64,000 bases of DNA from Comamonas odontotermitis (lineage in GTDB: Bacteria > Pseudomonadota > Gammaproteobacteria > Burkholderiales > Burkholderiaceae_C): the NCBI RefSeq assembly GCF_014207855.1, contig NZ_JACHKZ010000004.1:150493-214492 (forward strand). The letters run 5' to 3'. The notes under the pieces were generated by a model. The model was not told the DNA's origin and ran no database searches. It saw only the letters and a program-made list of their open reading frames with translations. The first letter of the stretch is position 1; every line of letters starts with the position of its first letter. Below are positions 8,072 to 17,804 of the stretch, one piece after another. Made by a program: the position numbers and the translations under genes.

Positions 8072-10432
8072 TCACTCCACGCGGAACACCGCGTTCGGCT
8101 TGAAGCCCAGGTCGGCTGCCTTGCCCTTCTTCGCGCGACTGGATTTGGCGTTGTTGAGGCTGCGGATTTCCAGCGTTTCCTCGCGCGCCTTGCCGCCCCG
8201 CCCAATGCCTTCGATGCGAATGCTGCGCGTGTAGGCGGCAGCGCCCGCCAGGCGGTCATTGCCCTCCAGATCGATCAGCTTGAGGCCTTTGCCACCGTTG
8301 GCCATCTGGTTCAGCTCGGCAATGTCGAATGTGAGGATGCGACCACCCACCGAGGCACAGACCACATGGGTAGCATCGGGCAGTTCCACGCTGCCGCTGG
8401 TGCCCGACACGAGCGATGGGCGGCACAGCGTATCGCCATCAGCCAGCGTGACGAAGGCCTTGCCGCCCTTCTGGCGCGAAACCATGTTCTCGACCTGCGC
8501 GGTAAAGCCATAACCGCCGCTGGAGGCCAGCAGCAGACTGGCGGGCAGCGGCCCGGCAAAGTAGTAGAGGATCTGGGTGCCCGCTTCCAGTTCCATCATC
8601 GTGGTCACCGGCTGGCCATCGCCCCGCCCGCCCGGCAGCGCCGCCACGGCGATCGAGTAGACGCGGCCATTGCTACCAAACACCAGCAGCTGGTCGACCG
8701 TGCGGCATTCAAAGGTGCCGTACAGGCTGTCGCCCGACTTGAAGCTGAAGCTGCCGGTCTCGTGGCCATGGCCGGTTCGTGCACGCACCCAGCCTTTTTC
8801 GGACACCACAACGGTGACGGGCTCATCCACCACCTTGACTTCGGCAACCGCTTTTTTCTCTTCCTGGATCAAGGTGCGGCGCGCATCGGCAAACTGCTTG
8901 GCGTCGCTTTCGATTTCCTTGACCATCAGGCGCTTGAGCGAAGCGGGATTGGCCAGAATGTCTTCGAGCTTGCCCTGCTCTTCGCGCAATTCCTTGAGCT
9001 CCTGCTCGATCTTGATCGCCTCCAGGCGCGCCAGTTGGCGCAGGCGGATTTCCAGAATGTCATCTGCCTGGCGCTCCGTCAGGTCAAAGCGCGCCATCAG
9101 CGCAGCCTTGGGCTCGTCGCTGGCGCGGATGATGGCAATCACCTCGTCGATGTTCAGCAGAATGAGCTGGCGGCCTTCGAGGATGTGGATGCGGTCCAGC
9201 ACCTTGGTGAGGCGGTGCTGCGAGCGGCGGGTGATGGTGGTCTGGCGGAACTCGATCCACTCTTCCAGCATCTGGCGCAGCGATTTCTGCGTAGGCTTGC
9301 CATCAATGCCGATCATCGTCAGGTTGATCGACGACGAGGTCTCCAGGCTGGTGTGCGCCAGCAGGCAGGTGATCAGCTCGGACTGCGGCGTCTTGCCGGT
9401 CTTGGGCTCGAACACCAGACGCACGGCCGCATCCTTGCTCGACTCGTCGCGCACGCCATCAAGTACCGACAGCACCGTGGCCTTGAGCTGGGTCTGGTCC
9501 TGCGTCAGCGCTTTCTTGCCAGTCTTGATCTTGGGGTTGGTCAGGTCCTCGATCTCTTCAAGCACCTTCTGCGACGAGACGCCGGGCGGCAGCTCGTTCA
9601 CCACCAGTTGCCACTGGCCGCGCGCCAGCTCTTCGATCGTCCAGCGCGCGCGCACCTTGATCGAGCCACGACCGGTGCGGTAGGCATCGGCAATGTCCTT
9701 GTCGCTGCTGATGATCTGGCCGCCGCCCGGGTAATCGGGCCCAGGAACGATGGCATGCAGATCGGCGTCCGTCATTGCGGGCTTCTTGATCAGCGCCACG
9801 CAGGCATCGGCCACTTCACGCAGGTTGTGGCTGGGGATTTCGGTCGCCAGGCCCACGGCAATGCCGCTGGCGCCATTCAACAGCGCAAAGGGCAGGCGTG
9901 CGGGCAGCTGGGCGGGCTCTTCCTCTTTGCCGTCGTAATTGGGCACGAAATCGACGGTACCCATGTCGATCTCGTCGAGCAGCAAGGTGGTGATCTTGGC
10001 CAGACGCGCTTCGGTGTAACGCATGGCGGCAGCGCCGTCGCCGTCACGGCTGCCGAAGTTGCCCTGCCCATCGACCAGCGGGTAGCGCTGGGAAAAATCC
10101 TGCGCCATGCGCACCATGGCGTCGTAGATGGCCGAGTCGCCGTGCGGGTGGTATTTGCCCATGGTGTCGCCCACCACGCGCGCGCTCTTCGCGGGAGCGG
10201 CGCCGTGCGCAGCATTGGCCCCCGAAAACCCCAAGCCCATGCGCGCCATGGTGTAGAGAATGCGGCGCTGCACGGGTTTCTGGCCGTCGCACACATCGGG
10301 CAACGCACGGCCCTTGACGACCGAGAGCGCGTATTCCAGGTAGGCACGCTGGGCGTAGTTACCCAGATCAAGACTGCCGCCGTCATCCGGCGATGTGTTG
10401 GACAACAGATCCAAACCGGTTTGTTCACTCAT
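8072..10432 (-). CDS. parC: DNA topoisomerase IV subunit A
   Basis: A 786-residue type IIA topoisomerase cutting subunit. It relaxes and decatenates DNA together with ParE. The N-terminal winged-helix/tower core carries the catalytic Tyr139 in AMRYTEARL and the quinolone-target loop [12 protein letters not shown] (Ser100, Asp104, matching ParC Ser80/Glu84 positions, so it looks unmutated). The C-terminal part is the beta-pinwheel. The ParC assignment over GyrA rests on length and on the adjacent short B subunit. It lies 197 bp downstream of parE on the same strand. The gap holds a short atagct-type repeat, so the two genes may not share one tight transcript. Confidence 0.93.
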   Translation of the reverse strand: MSEQTGLDLLSNTSPDDGGSLDLGNYAQRAYLEYALSVVKGRALPDVCDGQKPVQRRILYTMARMGLGFSGANAAHGAAPAKSARVVGDTMGKYHPHGDSAIYDAMVRMAQDFSQRYPLVDGQGNFGSRDGDGAAAMRYTEARLAKITTLLLDEIDMGTVDFVPNYDGKEEEPAQLPARLPFALLNGASGIAVGLATEIPSHNLREVADACVALIKKPAMTDADLHAIVPGPDYPGGGQIISSDKDIADAYRTGRGSIKVRARWTIEELARGQWQLVVNELPPGVSSQKVLEEIEDLTNPKIKTGKKALTQDQTQLKATVLSVLDGVRDESSKDAAVRLVFEPKTGKTPQSELITCLLAHTSLETSSSINLTMIGIDGKPTQKSLRQMLEEWIEFRQTTITRRSQHRLTKVLDRIHILEGRQLILLNIDEVIAIIRASDEPKAALMARFDLTERQADDILEIRLRQLARLEAIKIEQELKELREEQGKLEDILANPASLKRLMVKEIESDAKQFADARRTLIQEEKKAVAEVKVVDEPVTVVVSEKGWVRARTGHGHETGSFSFKSGDSLYGTFECRTVDQLLVFGSNGRVYSIAVAALPGGRGDGQPVTTMMELEAGTQILYYFAGPLPASLLLASSGGYGFTAQVENMVSRQKGGKAFVTLADGDTLCRPSLVSGTSGSVELPDATHVVCASVGGRILTFDIAELNQMANGGKGLKLIDLEGNDRLAGAAAYTRSIRIEGIGRGGKAREETLEIRSLNNAKSSRAKKGKAADLGFKPNAVFRVE

Positions 10433-10433
10433 A

Positions 10434-10490
10434 TTTGATAGCTTTCTGCGCTTGATAGACGGGCGCCAGCAATGGTTTTATCTATTTATG
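10434..10490. repeat. Short atagct-type intergenic repeat between parE and parC
   Basis: The sequence tttgatagctttctgcgcttgatagac and its partner cgccagcaatggttttatc form an imperfect structure just upstream of the parC start. It belongs to the same loosely conserved family as the other short repeats in the window. The rest of the 197-bp gap shows nothing I can name. Confidence 0.45.
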
Positions 10491-10629
10491 CGGCGCCGTG
10501 TGGTGCTAAGGCGGTAGTGGCTGCCTTATTCCGTTTCTCCCCCATTCGAGTACGCGAAGGCAAAGCGAAGGCAGTGCCGTAGCACGACGAGCGAGGCCGA
10601 CAAAGTCATCGGATGGTTGAGGTATGGAA

Positions 10630-12606
10630 TCAGACGTCGATCTCCACATCGTTGCCGTGGATCTCCATCAGATCGCGCCGCGCGGCGGCTTCGCCCTTGC
10701 CCATCAGCTGGCCCATCACCTGCTGCGTCTGCTGCAGGTCGGAGTGCGTCAGCATCACCGGCTGCAGGCGGCGGGTGTCGGGGTTGAGGGTGGTATCCCA
10801 CAATTGCTCGGCATTCATCTCGCCCAGGCCCTTGAAGCGGCTGACCTTGCACTTCTCGCGCGCCACACCGTCCTTGGCGGCCTTGTCGAAGATACCCTTG
10901 AGCTCAGCCTCATCGAGCGCATACAGCTTGGCCGCCGGTTTTTTGCCGCGCGCGGGAATATCCACACGGAAGAGCGGCGGCCGTGCCACACAGACATGGC
11001 CTGCGTCGATGAGCTTGGGGAAGTGCCTGAAGAACAGCGTCAGCAGCAGCACCTGGATGTGCGAGCCGTCCACGTCTGCATCCGAGAGAATGCAGATCTT
11101 GCCGTAGCGCAGACCGCTCAGGTCGACCTCGTCATTGGGGCCGTGCGGGTCCACACCAATGGCAACGGCGATGTCATGCACTTCGGTGTTCTTGAACAGC
11201 AGGTCGCGGTCCACCTCCCAGGTGTTGAGCACCTTGCCGCGCAGCGGCAGCACTGCCTGCGTTTCCTTGTCACGGCCCATCTTGGCGCTGCCGCCCGCCG
11301 AATCGCCCTCAACCAGGAACACCTCGTTGTAGGCGATGTCACGGCTTTCGCAATCGGTCAGCTTTCCGGGTAGCACGGCCACGCCGCTGCCCTTGCGCTT
11401 TTCGACCTTCTGGCCCGCACGCTGGCGGGTCTGTGCGGCCTTGATGGCGATTTCAGCCAGTTTCTTGCCGTATTCCACGTTTTCGTGCAGCCACAGCTCA
11501 AGGGCTGGCCGCACCATGCCCGATACCAAGCGTACGGCATCGCGCGAGTTGAGACGCTCCTTGATCTGGCCCTGGAACTGCGGATCCAGCACTTTGGCCG
11601 ACAGCACATAGTTGGCGCGGGCAAACACGTCTTCGGGCATCAGCTTGACGCCCTTGGGCAGCAGCGAATGCAGCTCGATGAAGCTCTTGACCGCCTGGAA
11701 CAGACCGTCACGCAGGCCGCTTTCGTGCGTGCCGCCTGCGCTGGTGGGGATCAGGTTGACGTAACTCTCACGCACCGGCTGGCCTTCTTCGGTGAATGCC
11801 ACGCACCACGAGGCGCCCTCACCCTCGGCAAAATTGTCGTCATGCTTGCCGGCAAAACCTTCGCCTTCAAATACCGGAATGACCGGGTCGACCGGCAGGG
11901 TCTGCAGCAGGTAGTCCTTGAGGCCACCCTTGTACTGCCAGGTCTGCGTGTCGCGGGTCTTGTCGTTGGTGAGCTGCACGCTCACGCCGGGCATCAGCAC
12001 GGCCTTGCTGCGCAGCAGATGCACCAGCTCACCCATGGGGAGGTTACTGGATTCAAAATACTTGGCATCCGGCCAGACGCGAACAGTGGTGCCCTGCTTG
12101 CGGTCACCGCTGGTGAGCGCCCGCACCTTCAGCGGCTCGACCACATCCCCCCCGGCAAACGCCATGGTGGCCACAGAGCCATCGCGGTGCACCGTCACTT
12201 CCAGGCGCGTGGCCAGTGCATTGGTGACCGAAACGCCCACGCCGTGCAGACCGCCCGAGAAGCTGTAGGCGCCGCCCTGCCCCTTGTCGAACTTGCCGCC
12301 TGCGTGCAGGCGGGTAAACACCAGCTCGACCACGGGGGCGTGCTCTTCCGGATGCAGGCCAAACGGAATGCCGCGACCATCGTCTTCCACACTAATGGAA
12401 GCGTCCGTGTGCAGGTAGACGCGGATTTTCTTGCCGAATCCGGCCAGGGCCTCGTCGGCGGCGTTGTCGATCACCTCCTGAATGATGTGCAGCGGGTTGT
12501 CGGTGCGGGTATACATGCCCGGGCGCTGCTTGACCGGCTCCAGTCCTTTGAGGACGCGTATCGAGCCTTCTGCGTATTCACTGGTAGACGTGTTTTTGCT
12601 TGCCAT
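10630..12606 (-). CDS. parE: DNA topoisomerase IV subunit B
   Basis: A 658-residue ATPase subunit of topoisomerase IV. Order of domains: GHKL ATP-binding domain with QEVIDNAADEAL (Asn for Mg), DDGRGIP and GGLHGVGVSVTNAL; the transducer domain; then the Toprim domain with VEGDSAGG and ILSDADVDGSHI. The length matches ParE and is well below that of gram-negative GyrB (about 800). The Met at 12606 begins MASKNTST and precedes the conserved GLEPVKQRPGMY by about 20 residues. It lies upstream of parC on the same strand. Partner: ParC, forming an A2B2 complex in the cytoplasm. Confidence 0.95.
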   Translation of the reverse strand: MASKNTSTSEYAEGSIRVLKGLEPVKQRPGMYTRTDNPLHIIQEVIDNAADEALAGFGKKIRVYLHTDASISVEDDGRGIPFGLHPEEHAPVVELVFTRLHAGGKFDKGQGGAYSFSGGLHGVGVSVTNALATRLEVTVHRDGSVATMAFAGGDVVEPLKVRALTSGDRKQGTTVRVWPDAKYFESSNLPMGELVHLLRSKAVLMPGVSVQLTNDKTRDTQTWQYKGGLKDYLLQTLPVDPVIPVFEGEGFAGKHDDNFAEGEGASWCVAFTEEGQPVRESYVNLIPTSAGGTHESGLRDGLFQAVKSFIELHSLLPKGVKLMPEDVFARANYVLSAKVLDPQFQGQIKERLNSRDAVRLVSGMVRPALELWLHENVEYGKKLAEIAIKAAQTRQRAGQKVEKRKGSGVAVLPGKLTDCESRDIAYNEVFLVEGDSAGGSAKMGRDKETQAVLPLRGKVLNTWEVDRDLLFKNTEVHDIAVAIGVDPHGPNDEVDLSGLRYGKICILSDADVDGSHIQVLLLTLFFRHFPKLIDAGHVCVARPPLFRVDIPARGKKPAAKLYALDEAELKGIFDKAAKDGVAREKCKVSRFKGLGEMNAEQLWDTTLNPDTRRLQPVMLTHSDLQQTQQVMGQLMGKGEAAARRDLMEIHGNDVEIDV

Positions 12607-12800
12607 AACTTTCCATTCTAGCGGCTGCCATTGTAGATAGCTGTATGAATAAACAGGTAGAAGTTGTTAACGATTGGCTCCAGGGCGTGCGAAAACCTTC
12701 CCGGGCTCCCAAATGGGCCTGAAACATGGCCGGTCAATATACGGGTGACAGCTGGTTTGCTGCGTTGCAGTTAACAATTCCGTCATTACGAGATAGGCAT

Positions 12801-14033
12801 ATGCATATGCAACACAACAACGCACAACATTTGTCCATCGCCCGCGTCCTGCTGTGCGGCGGTGCCGTGGTCACCTTGTCGATGGGTATTCGCCACGGTT
12901 TTGGCCTGTGGCTGCAACCCATCACGCAGGAGATGGGCTGGACGCGCGAGTCCTTCGCCTTTGCGCTGGCCGTGCAGAACCTCAGTTGGGGCTTGATCGG
13001 CATCTTCACCGGCATGCTGGCCGACCGTTTTGGCGCCACCAAGGTACTGGTGGCAGGGGCCTTGCTGTATGCGCTGGGCCTGGCAGGCATGGCCTGGGCA
13101 CCCAACACCGTGCTGTTTGCGCTGACGGCAGGTCTGTTGATTGGCATGGCGCAGACCGGAACGACCTACGCGGTGATCTACGGGGTGATCGGGCGGCAGA
13201 TACCGCCAGAGAAGCGCTCCTGGGCCATGGGCGTGGCCGCCGCCGCAGGCTCGTTCGGCCAGTTCTTCATGGTGCCAGTTGAAGGCCAGTTGATTGCCAG
13301 CCTGGGCTGGCACAACGCGCTGGTGGTGTGCGCGCTGCTGGTGCTGGTCATCGTTCCGCTCGCGCTTGCGCTGCGCGAGCCCAATTTTCATGCCATCAAG
13401 AAGGCTTCGGCCAACGGCCACCAGCAAACCATTGCACAGGCGGTGGCTGAGGCTTTTAAAAACCCCAGCTTTCTGCTGCTGACTGCGGGCTATTTCGTCT
13501 GCGGCTTCCAGGTCATGTTCATCGGCGTGCACATGCCCAGCTACCTGAAGGATTTCGGCCTGCCACCGCATGTGGCCAGCTACTCACTGGCGTTGATCGG
13601 TCTCTTCAACATCTTTGGCACCTACCTCGCAGGTTCGCTGGGCCAGCGCATGGCAAAACGCTACCTGCTCTCTGGCATCTATTTCATCCGTGCAGTGGCC
13701 ATCGTCATCTTCTTGCTGGTGCCGCTGTCGCCCTGGTCGGTATACGTGTTTGCAGCGGTGATGGGCTTTTTGTGGCTGTCGACCGTACCGCTCACCAATG
13801 GCGTGATCGCCCAGGTGTTTGGCGTACAGCACCTGTCCATGCTGTCGGGATTCGTGTTCTTCAGCCACCAGATCGGCAGCTTCCTGGGCATCTGGCTCGG
13901 CGGTTATCTGTACGACCACACGGGCAGCTATGACGCGGTGTGGTACGTGGCCATTGCGCTGGGCATATTCGCGGGCCTCGTGAACCTGCCTGTCAAGGAA
14001 AGCCCGGTACAACGCAGCACGGCCATCGCATAA
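12801..14033 (+). CDS. Major facilitator superfamily transporter
   Basis: A roughly 410-residue inner-membrane transporter with about 12 hydrophobic segments. The loop after segment 2 holds the MFS motif GMLADRFGATKVLVAG. The start at 12801 (or 12807) gives a short cytoplasmic N terminus before the first segment (VLLCGGAVVTLSMGI); the frame runs 25 codons further upstream but without a membrane or signal feature. It resembles oxalate/formate-type or monocarboxylate MFS carriers by its overall pattern, but the substrate is not determined. The 194-bp region from parE holds two gttaac motifs (near 12667 and 12770), which could be a regulator site. Confidence 0.85.
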   Translation: MHMQHNNAQHLSIARVLLCGGAVVTLSMGIRHGFGLWLQPITQEMGWTRESFAFALAVQNLSWGLIGIFTGMLADRFGATKVLVAGALLYALGLAGMAWAPNTVLFALTAGLLIGMAQTGTTYAVIYGVIGRQIPPEKRSWAMGVAAAAGSFGQFFMVPVEGQLIASLGWHNALVVCALLVLVIVPLALALREPNFHAIKKASANGHQQTIAQAVAEAFKNPSFLLLTAGYFVCGFQVMFIGVHMPSYLKDFGLPPHVASYSLALIGLFNIFGTYLAGSLGQRMAKRYLLSGIYFIRAVAIVIFLLVPLSPWSVYVFAAVMGFLWLSTVPLTNGVIAQVFGVQHLSMLSGFVFFSHQIGSFLGIWLGGYLYDHTGSYDAVWYVAIALGIFAGLVNLPVKESPVQRSTAIA

Positions 14034-14059
14034 ATACCGCAGCGCGTACACTCTGCACC

Positions 14060-14218
14060 ATGACCACCCCTGCAACCCCACCAGCACCGCGCCGCCGTTT
14101 GTGGCTGCGGGCAGGTGGCTGGACGCTTGCCGCTGTGGTGCTGGCTGCCGTATTCATGCTGTACACGCAGCCCGAATTCATGGTGCGGATGGCAGACCAT
14201 GTGTGGGCCTGCTTCTAG
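14060..14218 (+). CDS. Small single-pass membrane protein, unknown
   Basis: A 52-residue ORF 26 bp after the MFS gene. It has a basic Pro/Arg-rich N terminus (PPAPRRRLWLRAGG) and one strong hydrophobic segment (WTLAAVVLAAVFMLYT), then a short end (MVRMADHVWACF). This is consistent with a small inner-membrane protein with the N terminus inside. I do not recognise a family. The position after the MFS gene suggests a shared transcript. Support is mainly the coherent membrane segment. Confidence 0.5.
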   Translation: MTTPATPPAPRRRLWLRAGGWTLAAVVLAAVFMLYTQPEFMVRMADHVWACF

Positions 14219-14282
14219 TGGCTTGAAAAACAGCATTGTGAGCCCGCCCATCATGCGCAACAAGCTCCATTTTTAATAGCAA

Positions 14283-14843
14283 ATGCACTCTGGCAGCCCT
14301 CCCTCCGCCTGGATTACCCGCTTTGCCCCACTGATTCCTCGCGGCGGCACGGTGCTTGATGTGGCCTGCGGCACTGGCCGCCATGCGCGCCTCCTGCAAT
14401 CGCTTGGGCTGCAGGTGACGGGCATGGACCGCGACGCAGCAGCCATCGATGGCCTGCGCCGTGAAACCCAAGGTGAATGGATCGTTGCCGATATCGAAAA
14501 TGGCCCATGGCCACTGTCCCATCAGCGGTTTGACGCGGTGGTGGTGACCAACTATCTGTGGCGACCGCTGTGGCCGCACATTTTGAACAGTGTGGCTCCT
14601 GGCGGCCTGCTGCTGTACGAAACCTTTGCTGTCGGCAACGAAGCCTTTGGCAAGCCTTCGCGGGCCGACTTCCTGCTTCAGCCGGGCGAGCTGCTGCAGG
14701 TATGTGCGGGCTGGCATATCGTGGCCTTTGAGCAGGGGCGCCTCACAGCCCCAGATCGCGTGGCTCAGCGCATTGCCGCGCGCAAGCAGAGCGCCGATGA
14801 TGGTGATGGTCAGACACCCGCGTCGCATCTGCACCCAGCCTGA
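14283..14843 (+). CDS. Class I SAM-dependent methyltransferase
   Basis: A 186-residue methyltransferase with Rossmann-fold motif I VLDVACGTGRHARLL, the acidic residue ending strand 2 in GMDRDAAAI, motif II-like IVADIENGPWPL and motif III-like FDAVVVTNYLW. It looks like the methyltransf_11/25 or Tellurite-resistance (TehB-like) type. The substrate is unknown. The start at 14283 follows an atagc-type repeat and has a weak ribosome binding site, so another start is possible. Cytoplasmic. The 277-bp region after it contains a run of ten C (14856-14865) and no convincing gene. Confidence 0.82.
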   Translation: MHSGSPPSAWITRFAPLIPRGGTVLDVACGTGRHARLLQSLGLQVTGMDRDAAAIDGLRRETQGEWIVADIENGPWPLSHQRFDAVVVTNYLWRPLWPHILNSVAPGGLLLYETFAVGNEAFGKPSRADFLLQPGELLQVCAGWHIVAFEQGRLTAPDRVAQRIAARKQSADDGDGQTPASHLHPA

Positions 14844-15120
14844 GGCACAGCACTTCCCCCCCCCCGCTTTGCATAACTTTGCGCAGCCGTACCGGGCAGC
14901 GCATCGCACCACCGGCTTGCAAGGCGCACCAGTGCAGGGCCTGCCGCACGATTGCGCTTTGTCACAAGCTCCTCAGACACTCTCCAATTTCCTCCTCATT
15001 TGGCTTCTAAAGTACATCCATTGGCTCTGCAGCCAGGTGCAAAACACACTCCAGTTCTTCTGCTCTTGCAGATTGTTTTGTTTTCCCGCAGAGCCATCTT
15101 TTTGATGAAAGGGAATGTGC

Positions 15121-15387
15121 ATGAAAGCCATCGAGATGAGTTGCCTGCTGCTGTCGGGTGCCGCCATGACAGGAGCCCTGCTGCTGGGCACGCTGTCCAA
15201 CAATGCCCATGCAGCAACCACCGCCGCCAAAGCTGCCACGCCCCAGGAAGCCATTGAGGCTTGCAAGGGCAAGAAGGAAGGCGACAAAGTGGATTTGCCG
15301 GTGGGTAATGGCAAAACAGCCAAAGCCATCTGCCGCAAAGCCGGCAACCAGCTGGTTGCCATGCGCACTGCCTCTATCGGCCCCTGA
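15121..15387 (+). CDS. Small secreted protein with two cysteines, unknown
   Basis: An 88-residue protein starting at the ATG after GAAAGGGA. It has a Sec-type signal peptide (MKAIEMSCLLLSGAAMTG..., cut after NNAHA). The mature part is about 57 residues, is lysine-rich and holds two Cys in EACKGKKEGD and AICRKAGNQ, which could form a disulfide. It resembles small Cys-containing periplasmic proteins of beta- and gammaproteobacteria with an EAC-GK-EGD core, but I cannot name a family. It lies upstream of the BaeSR-like system behind a terminator, so it is probably expressed alone. Confidence 0.7.
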   Translation: MKAIEMSCLLLSGAAMTGALLLGTLSNNAHAATTAAKAATPQEAIEACKGKKEGDKVDLPVGNGKTAKAICRKAGNQLVAMRTASIGP

Positions 15388-15425
15388 GAATGTGTTTACG
15401 ATCTGCACGTAACCGCGCTGGATCG
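15388..15425. repeat. Degenerate end of the 295-bp element found at 28642
   Basis: The run gaatgtgtttacgatct just after the stop of the small secreted protein matches gaacgtgtttacgatct, the terminal repeat of the element at 28642-28936, with one change. The next bases (acgtaaccgcgctgg) also resemble its end (acgcagccgcgttgg). It looks like a solo relic end. Confidence 0.6.
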
Positions 15426-15494
15426 CATCAACAGGTTCCAAGGGCCTCCCCTGCGACACTCCTGCACACACCACGCACTGTGTAAGAGAATAGC

Positions 15495-15523
15495 CGGGCA
15501 GGCATTGCGTCTGCCCGTTTTAC
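15495..15523 (+). terminator. Rho-independent terminator after small secreted protein
   Basis: Stem cgggcag/ctgcccg with a nine-base loop, followed by tttta on the plus strand. It lies between the small protein gene and the histidine kinase gene. Confidence 0.65.
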
Positions 15524-15545
15524 TTTAACCCGCCACTTTTCCTAC

Positions 15546-17066
15546 TTGCATTTGAACCGTCTCCAAACCCGCGTCCTGCTTGCCATGGTCCTGCTGCTGC
15601 TCGGTCTGCTGCTGGGCTTTGCAGGCTTTTCGTACTGGAGTCTGCAACGTGGCCTGGCGCCTTACGTTGCACAGATCGAGCTGGGGCGGCTGGAATACCT
15701 GGAAAGCCAGCTCAGGCGTGAATATGCCAAGGAGCAAAGCTGGTCGGGCCTGAGCGCCGAGCGCTGGAATGCCCTTACCCGGTTCGGCGCCCAGGCCGCC
15801 ATACCGGTGGCCCCTCCGTCCGACGAGAGCAAGCCCAGGGGAGCCACCATCGGACCTCTGCGCACACCCGATCTGAGGCCCATTGAACGCCACCCCTTGC
15901 ACGAGCGCCTGGGCCTGCTCGATGCCAAAGGCCAGTTGATTGCCGGTGTTGCTCCGCAGGCTGCCAGCGCCACCAACCCGCTGTTTGATGGCAAGCACCA
16001 GTTGATCGGCACATTGACCCTGGGCCCCCCCGCCGACCTGAAGAACCAGATCGACAGCGCATTTTTGAAGGAGCACCTGGTATTTCTGGCCATTGCGGCC
16101 GGATTGGGGCTGGTGGTGGCGGGCGCTCTGTCCTGGTGGCTGAGCCGCCGCTGGATCCGGCCCATCGAAGCCCTCTCCAAAGGCGCCCATGCCTTTGCGC
16201 AAGGCCAGCTTGACTACCGCATTGCCGCCGAAGGCAGTGATGAACTGGGCCAGTTGGCCCGCCGCTTCAACCACATGGCCGCCCAGTTGCATGAAGCCCA
16301 GGCCCAGCAGAACGAATGGCTGACCCAGGTGGCGCACGAGTTGCGCACCCCCTTGGCTGCCGTGCGCGCCGAGATCGAGGCCATACAGGATGGTATCCGC
16401 CAGTTTGACGCGAACACCGCCGAGCGCCTGCACCGACAGATCATGCGCCTGACCCAGCTGGTGGCCGACATGCGCGCGACCATCCCCACGACACTCGCGG
16501 TACAGGCCCCGCAAGACGCTCCCGCCTTGCAGCTGACCGCGCCGCGTGCGGCATCTGCGATGGCGCTGGATCTGCGGGCTCTGGTCGCCGAAGCGGTGGA
16601 TGCCGTGCAGATGCGCTTTGTGCAAGCCCAGATCGCCTTGCCGCCAGCGGCCACCCTGGCGCACAGCCTGCCGGCTGCCTGGGTACACGGCAATGCAGCG
16701 CAACTGCATCAGGTGCTGGGCAATATTTTTGAGAACAATCTGCGCTACACCGATGCACCCGGCACAGTGGCCATCAGCGCCAGCGTGCACGACGCGGCAG
16801 CCGCAGGCAGCCCGCGGCAGCGCTGGGTCGAGCTGCATATCGACGACAGTGCCCCTGGCGTTGCCCCTGCAGACCAGCCTCGCATCTTTGAGCGGTTTTA
16901 CCGCGTGGAAGCCTCGCGCAGCCGCGCCAGTGGTGGCTCAGGCCTGGGCCTGGCCATCTGCAAAAGCATTGTGCAGGCCCATGGTGGCCAGTTGCGTGCA
17001 AGTGCATCCGCACTGGGCGGCCTGCGCATGACCGTGATCCTGCCATTGATAGACCCAACCCCATGA
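15546..17066 (+). CDS. Sensor histidine kinase, BaeS-like
   Basis: A 506-residue membrane sensor. A first transmembrane segment lies near residues 10-30, a periplasmic domain at about 31-178, and a second transmembrane segment near 180-200. HAMP follows (RRWIRPIEALS), then the DHp helix with the phospho-acceptor His264 in QVAHELRTPLAAVRAE, the N box (IFENNLRYTDAP), and G boxes (SGLGLAICKSI). The H-box region (AVRAEIEAIQDGIR) resembles BaeS. The start is uncertain: TTG at 15546, or TTG at 15552, both near a weak binding site. It overlaps the response regulator by ATGA, which supports a pair. The signal is unknown; BaeS relatives sense envelope stress or drugs. Confidence 0.88.
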   Translation: MHLNRLQTRVLLAMVLLLLGLLLGFAGFSYWSLQRGLAPYVAQIELGRLEYLESQLRREYAKEQSWSGLSAERWNALTRFGAQAAIPVAPPSDESKPRGATIGPLRTPDLRPIERHPLHERLGLLDAKGQLIAGVAPQAASATNPLFDGKHQLIGTLTLGPPADLKNQIDSAFLKEHLVFLAIAAGLGLVVAGALSWWLSRRWIRPIEALSKGAHAFAQGQLDYRIAAEGSDELGQLARRFNHMAAQLHEAQAQQNEWLTQVAHELRTPLAAVRAEIEAIQDGIRQFDANTAERLHRQIMRLTQLVADMRATIPTTLAVQAPQDAPALQLTAPRAASAMALDLRALVAEAVDAVQMRFVQAQIALPPAATLAHSLPAAWVHGNAAQLHQVLGNIFENNLRYTDAPGTVAISASVHDAAAAGSPRQRWVELHIDDSAPGVAPADQPRIFERFYRVEASRSRASGGSGLGLAICKSIVQAHGGQLRASASALGGLRMTVILPLIDPTP

Positions 17067-17755
17067 ACACCGCCAAACCCCGCATTCTGTATGCTGAAGA
17101 CGAGGCTGACATCGCCTCGGTCGTGACCGATTACTTGCACCATGCGGGATATGAGGTCGAGCACTTTGCCGATGGCTCGCAAGCCCTGGCAGCCGCCATT
17201 GCACGCCCTCCGGCGCTTGCCATCCTCGATTTGATGCTGCCGGGCACCGACGGCCTCACAATCCTGCGCGAATGCCGCGCGCGCCAGCTATGCCCGGTCA
17301 TCTGCCTCACCGCCAAGGTGGAAGAGGTGGACCGGCTCATTGGGCTGGAAATGGGGGCCGACGACTACATCTGCAAGCCGTTTTCGCCGCGCGAACTGGT
17401 CGCCCGGGTCAAGGTGGTGCTGCGCCGCAATCAGGTTGGGGAAGCCACGGCAAGCAGCGCAGCCGCTTCAGAATGGCGACTGGATGACGCCACCTGCCAG
17501 GCCAGTTGGCGCGGCCAGGATCTGGGCCTGACGCGGCGCGAGTACACGCTGCTGTCCATCCTGCACCGCCACCCCGGCAAGATCTACCCACGCAGCCAAT
17601 TGCTGGATCTGGCCTATGCCGATGCGCTGGAAGTGAGCGACCGCGCCATCGACAGCCACATCAAGAACCTGCGCAAGAAGCTGCGGGCGGTGTTGGGCGA
17701 CGAGGCTGAGTGCATTCGCTCCGTGTACGGCGTGGGCTTTGCGTTTGAGGCCTGA
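17063..17755 (+). CDS. Response regulator, OmpR/PhoB type, BaeR-like
   Basis: A 230-residue response regulator partnered with the kinase before it. The receiver domain (about 1-120) has the acidic pair EDEAD, the phospho-acceptor Asp56 in AILDLMLPG, Thr in CLTAK and Lys in YICKPF. The C-terminal winged helix has LTRREYTLLSIL, SDRAIDSHIKNLRKKL and the end motif SVYGVGFAFE. It starts inside the kinase stop codon (ATGA), so the two are translated together. Targets are unknown; nearby candidates include mgtC/mgtA on the opposite strand and the small secreted protein upstream. Confidence 0.92.
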   Translation: MNTAKPRILYAEDEADIASVVTDYLHHAGYEVEHFADGSQALAAAIARPPALAILDLMLPGTDGLTILRECRARQLCPVICLTAKVEEVDRLIGLEMGADDYICKPFSPRELVARVKVVLRRNQVGEATASSAAASEWRLDDATCQASWRGQDLGLTRREYTLLSILHRHPGKIYPRSQLLDLAYADALEVSDRAIDSHIKNLRKKLRAVLGDEAECIRSVYGVGFAFEA

Positions 17756-17804
17756 TCGGCAAACCTGCATCACCTCTTTTTGGCAGGCCGCCATCGCCCC
17801 TGCG

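Noticed and set aside
8366..10438. 690-residue open frame on the plus strand through parC
   Set aside because: Antisense shadow of parC in a high-GC gene; no family motif and full overlap with a clear gene.
14856..14865. Run of ten C as a possible phase-variation tract
   Set aside because: It lies after the methyltransferase stop, outside any gene or clear promoter, so slipping would not switch a gene.
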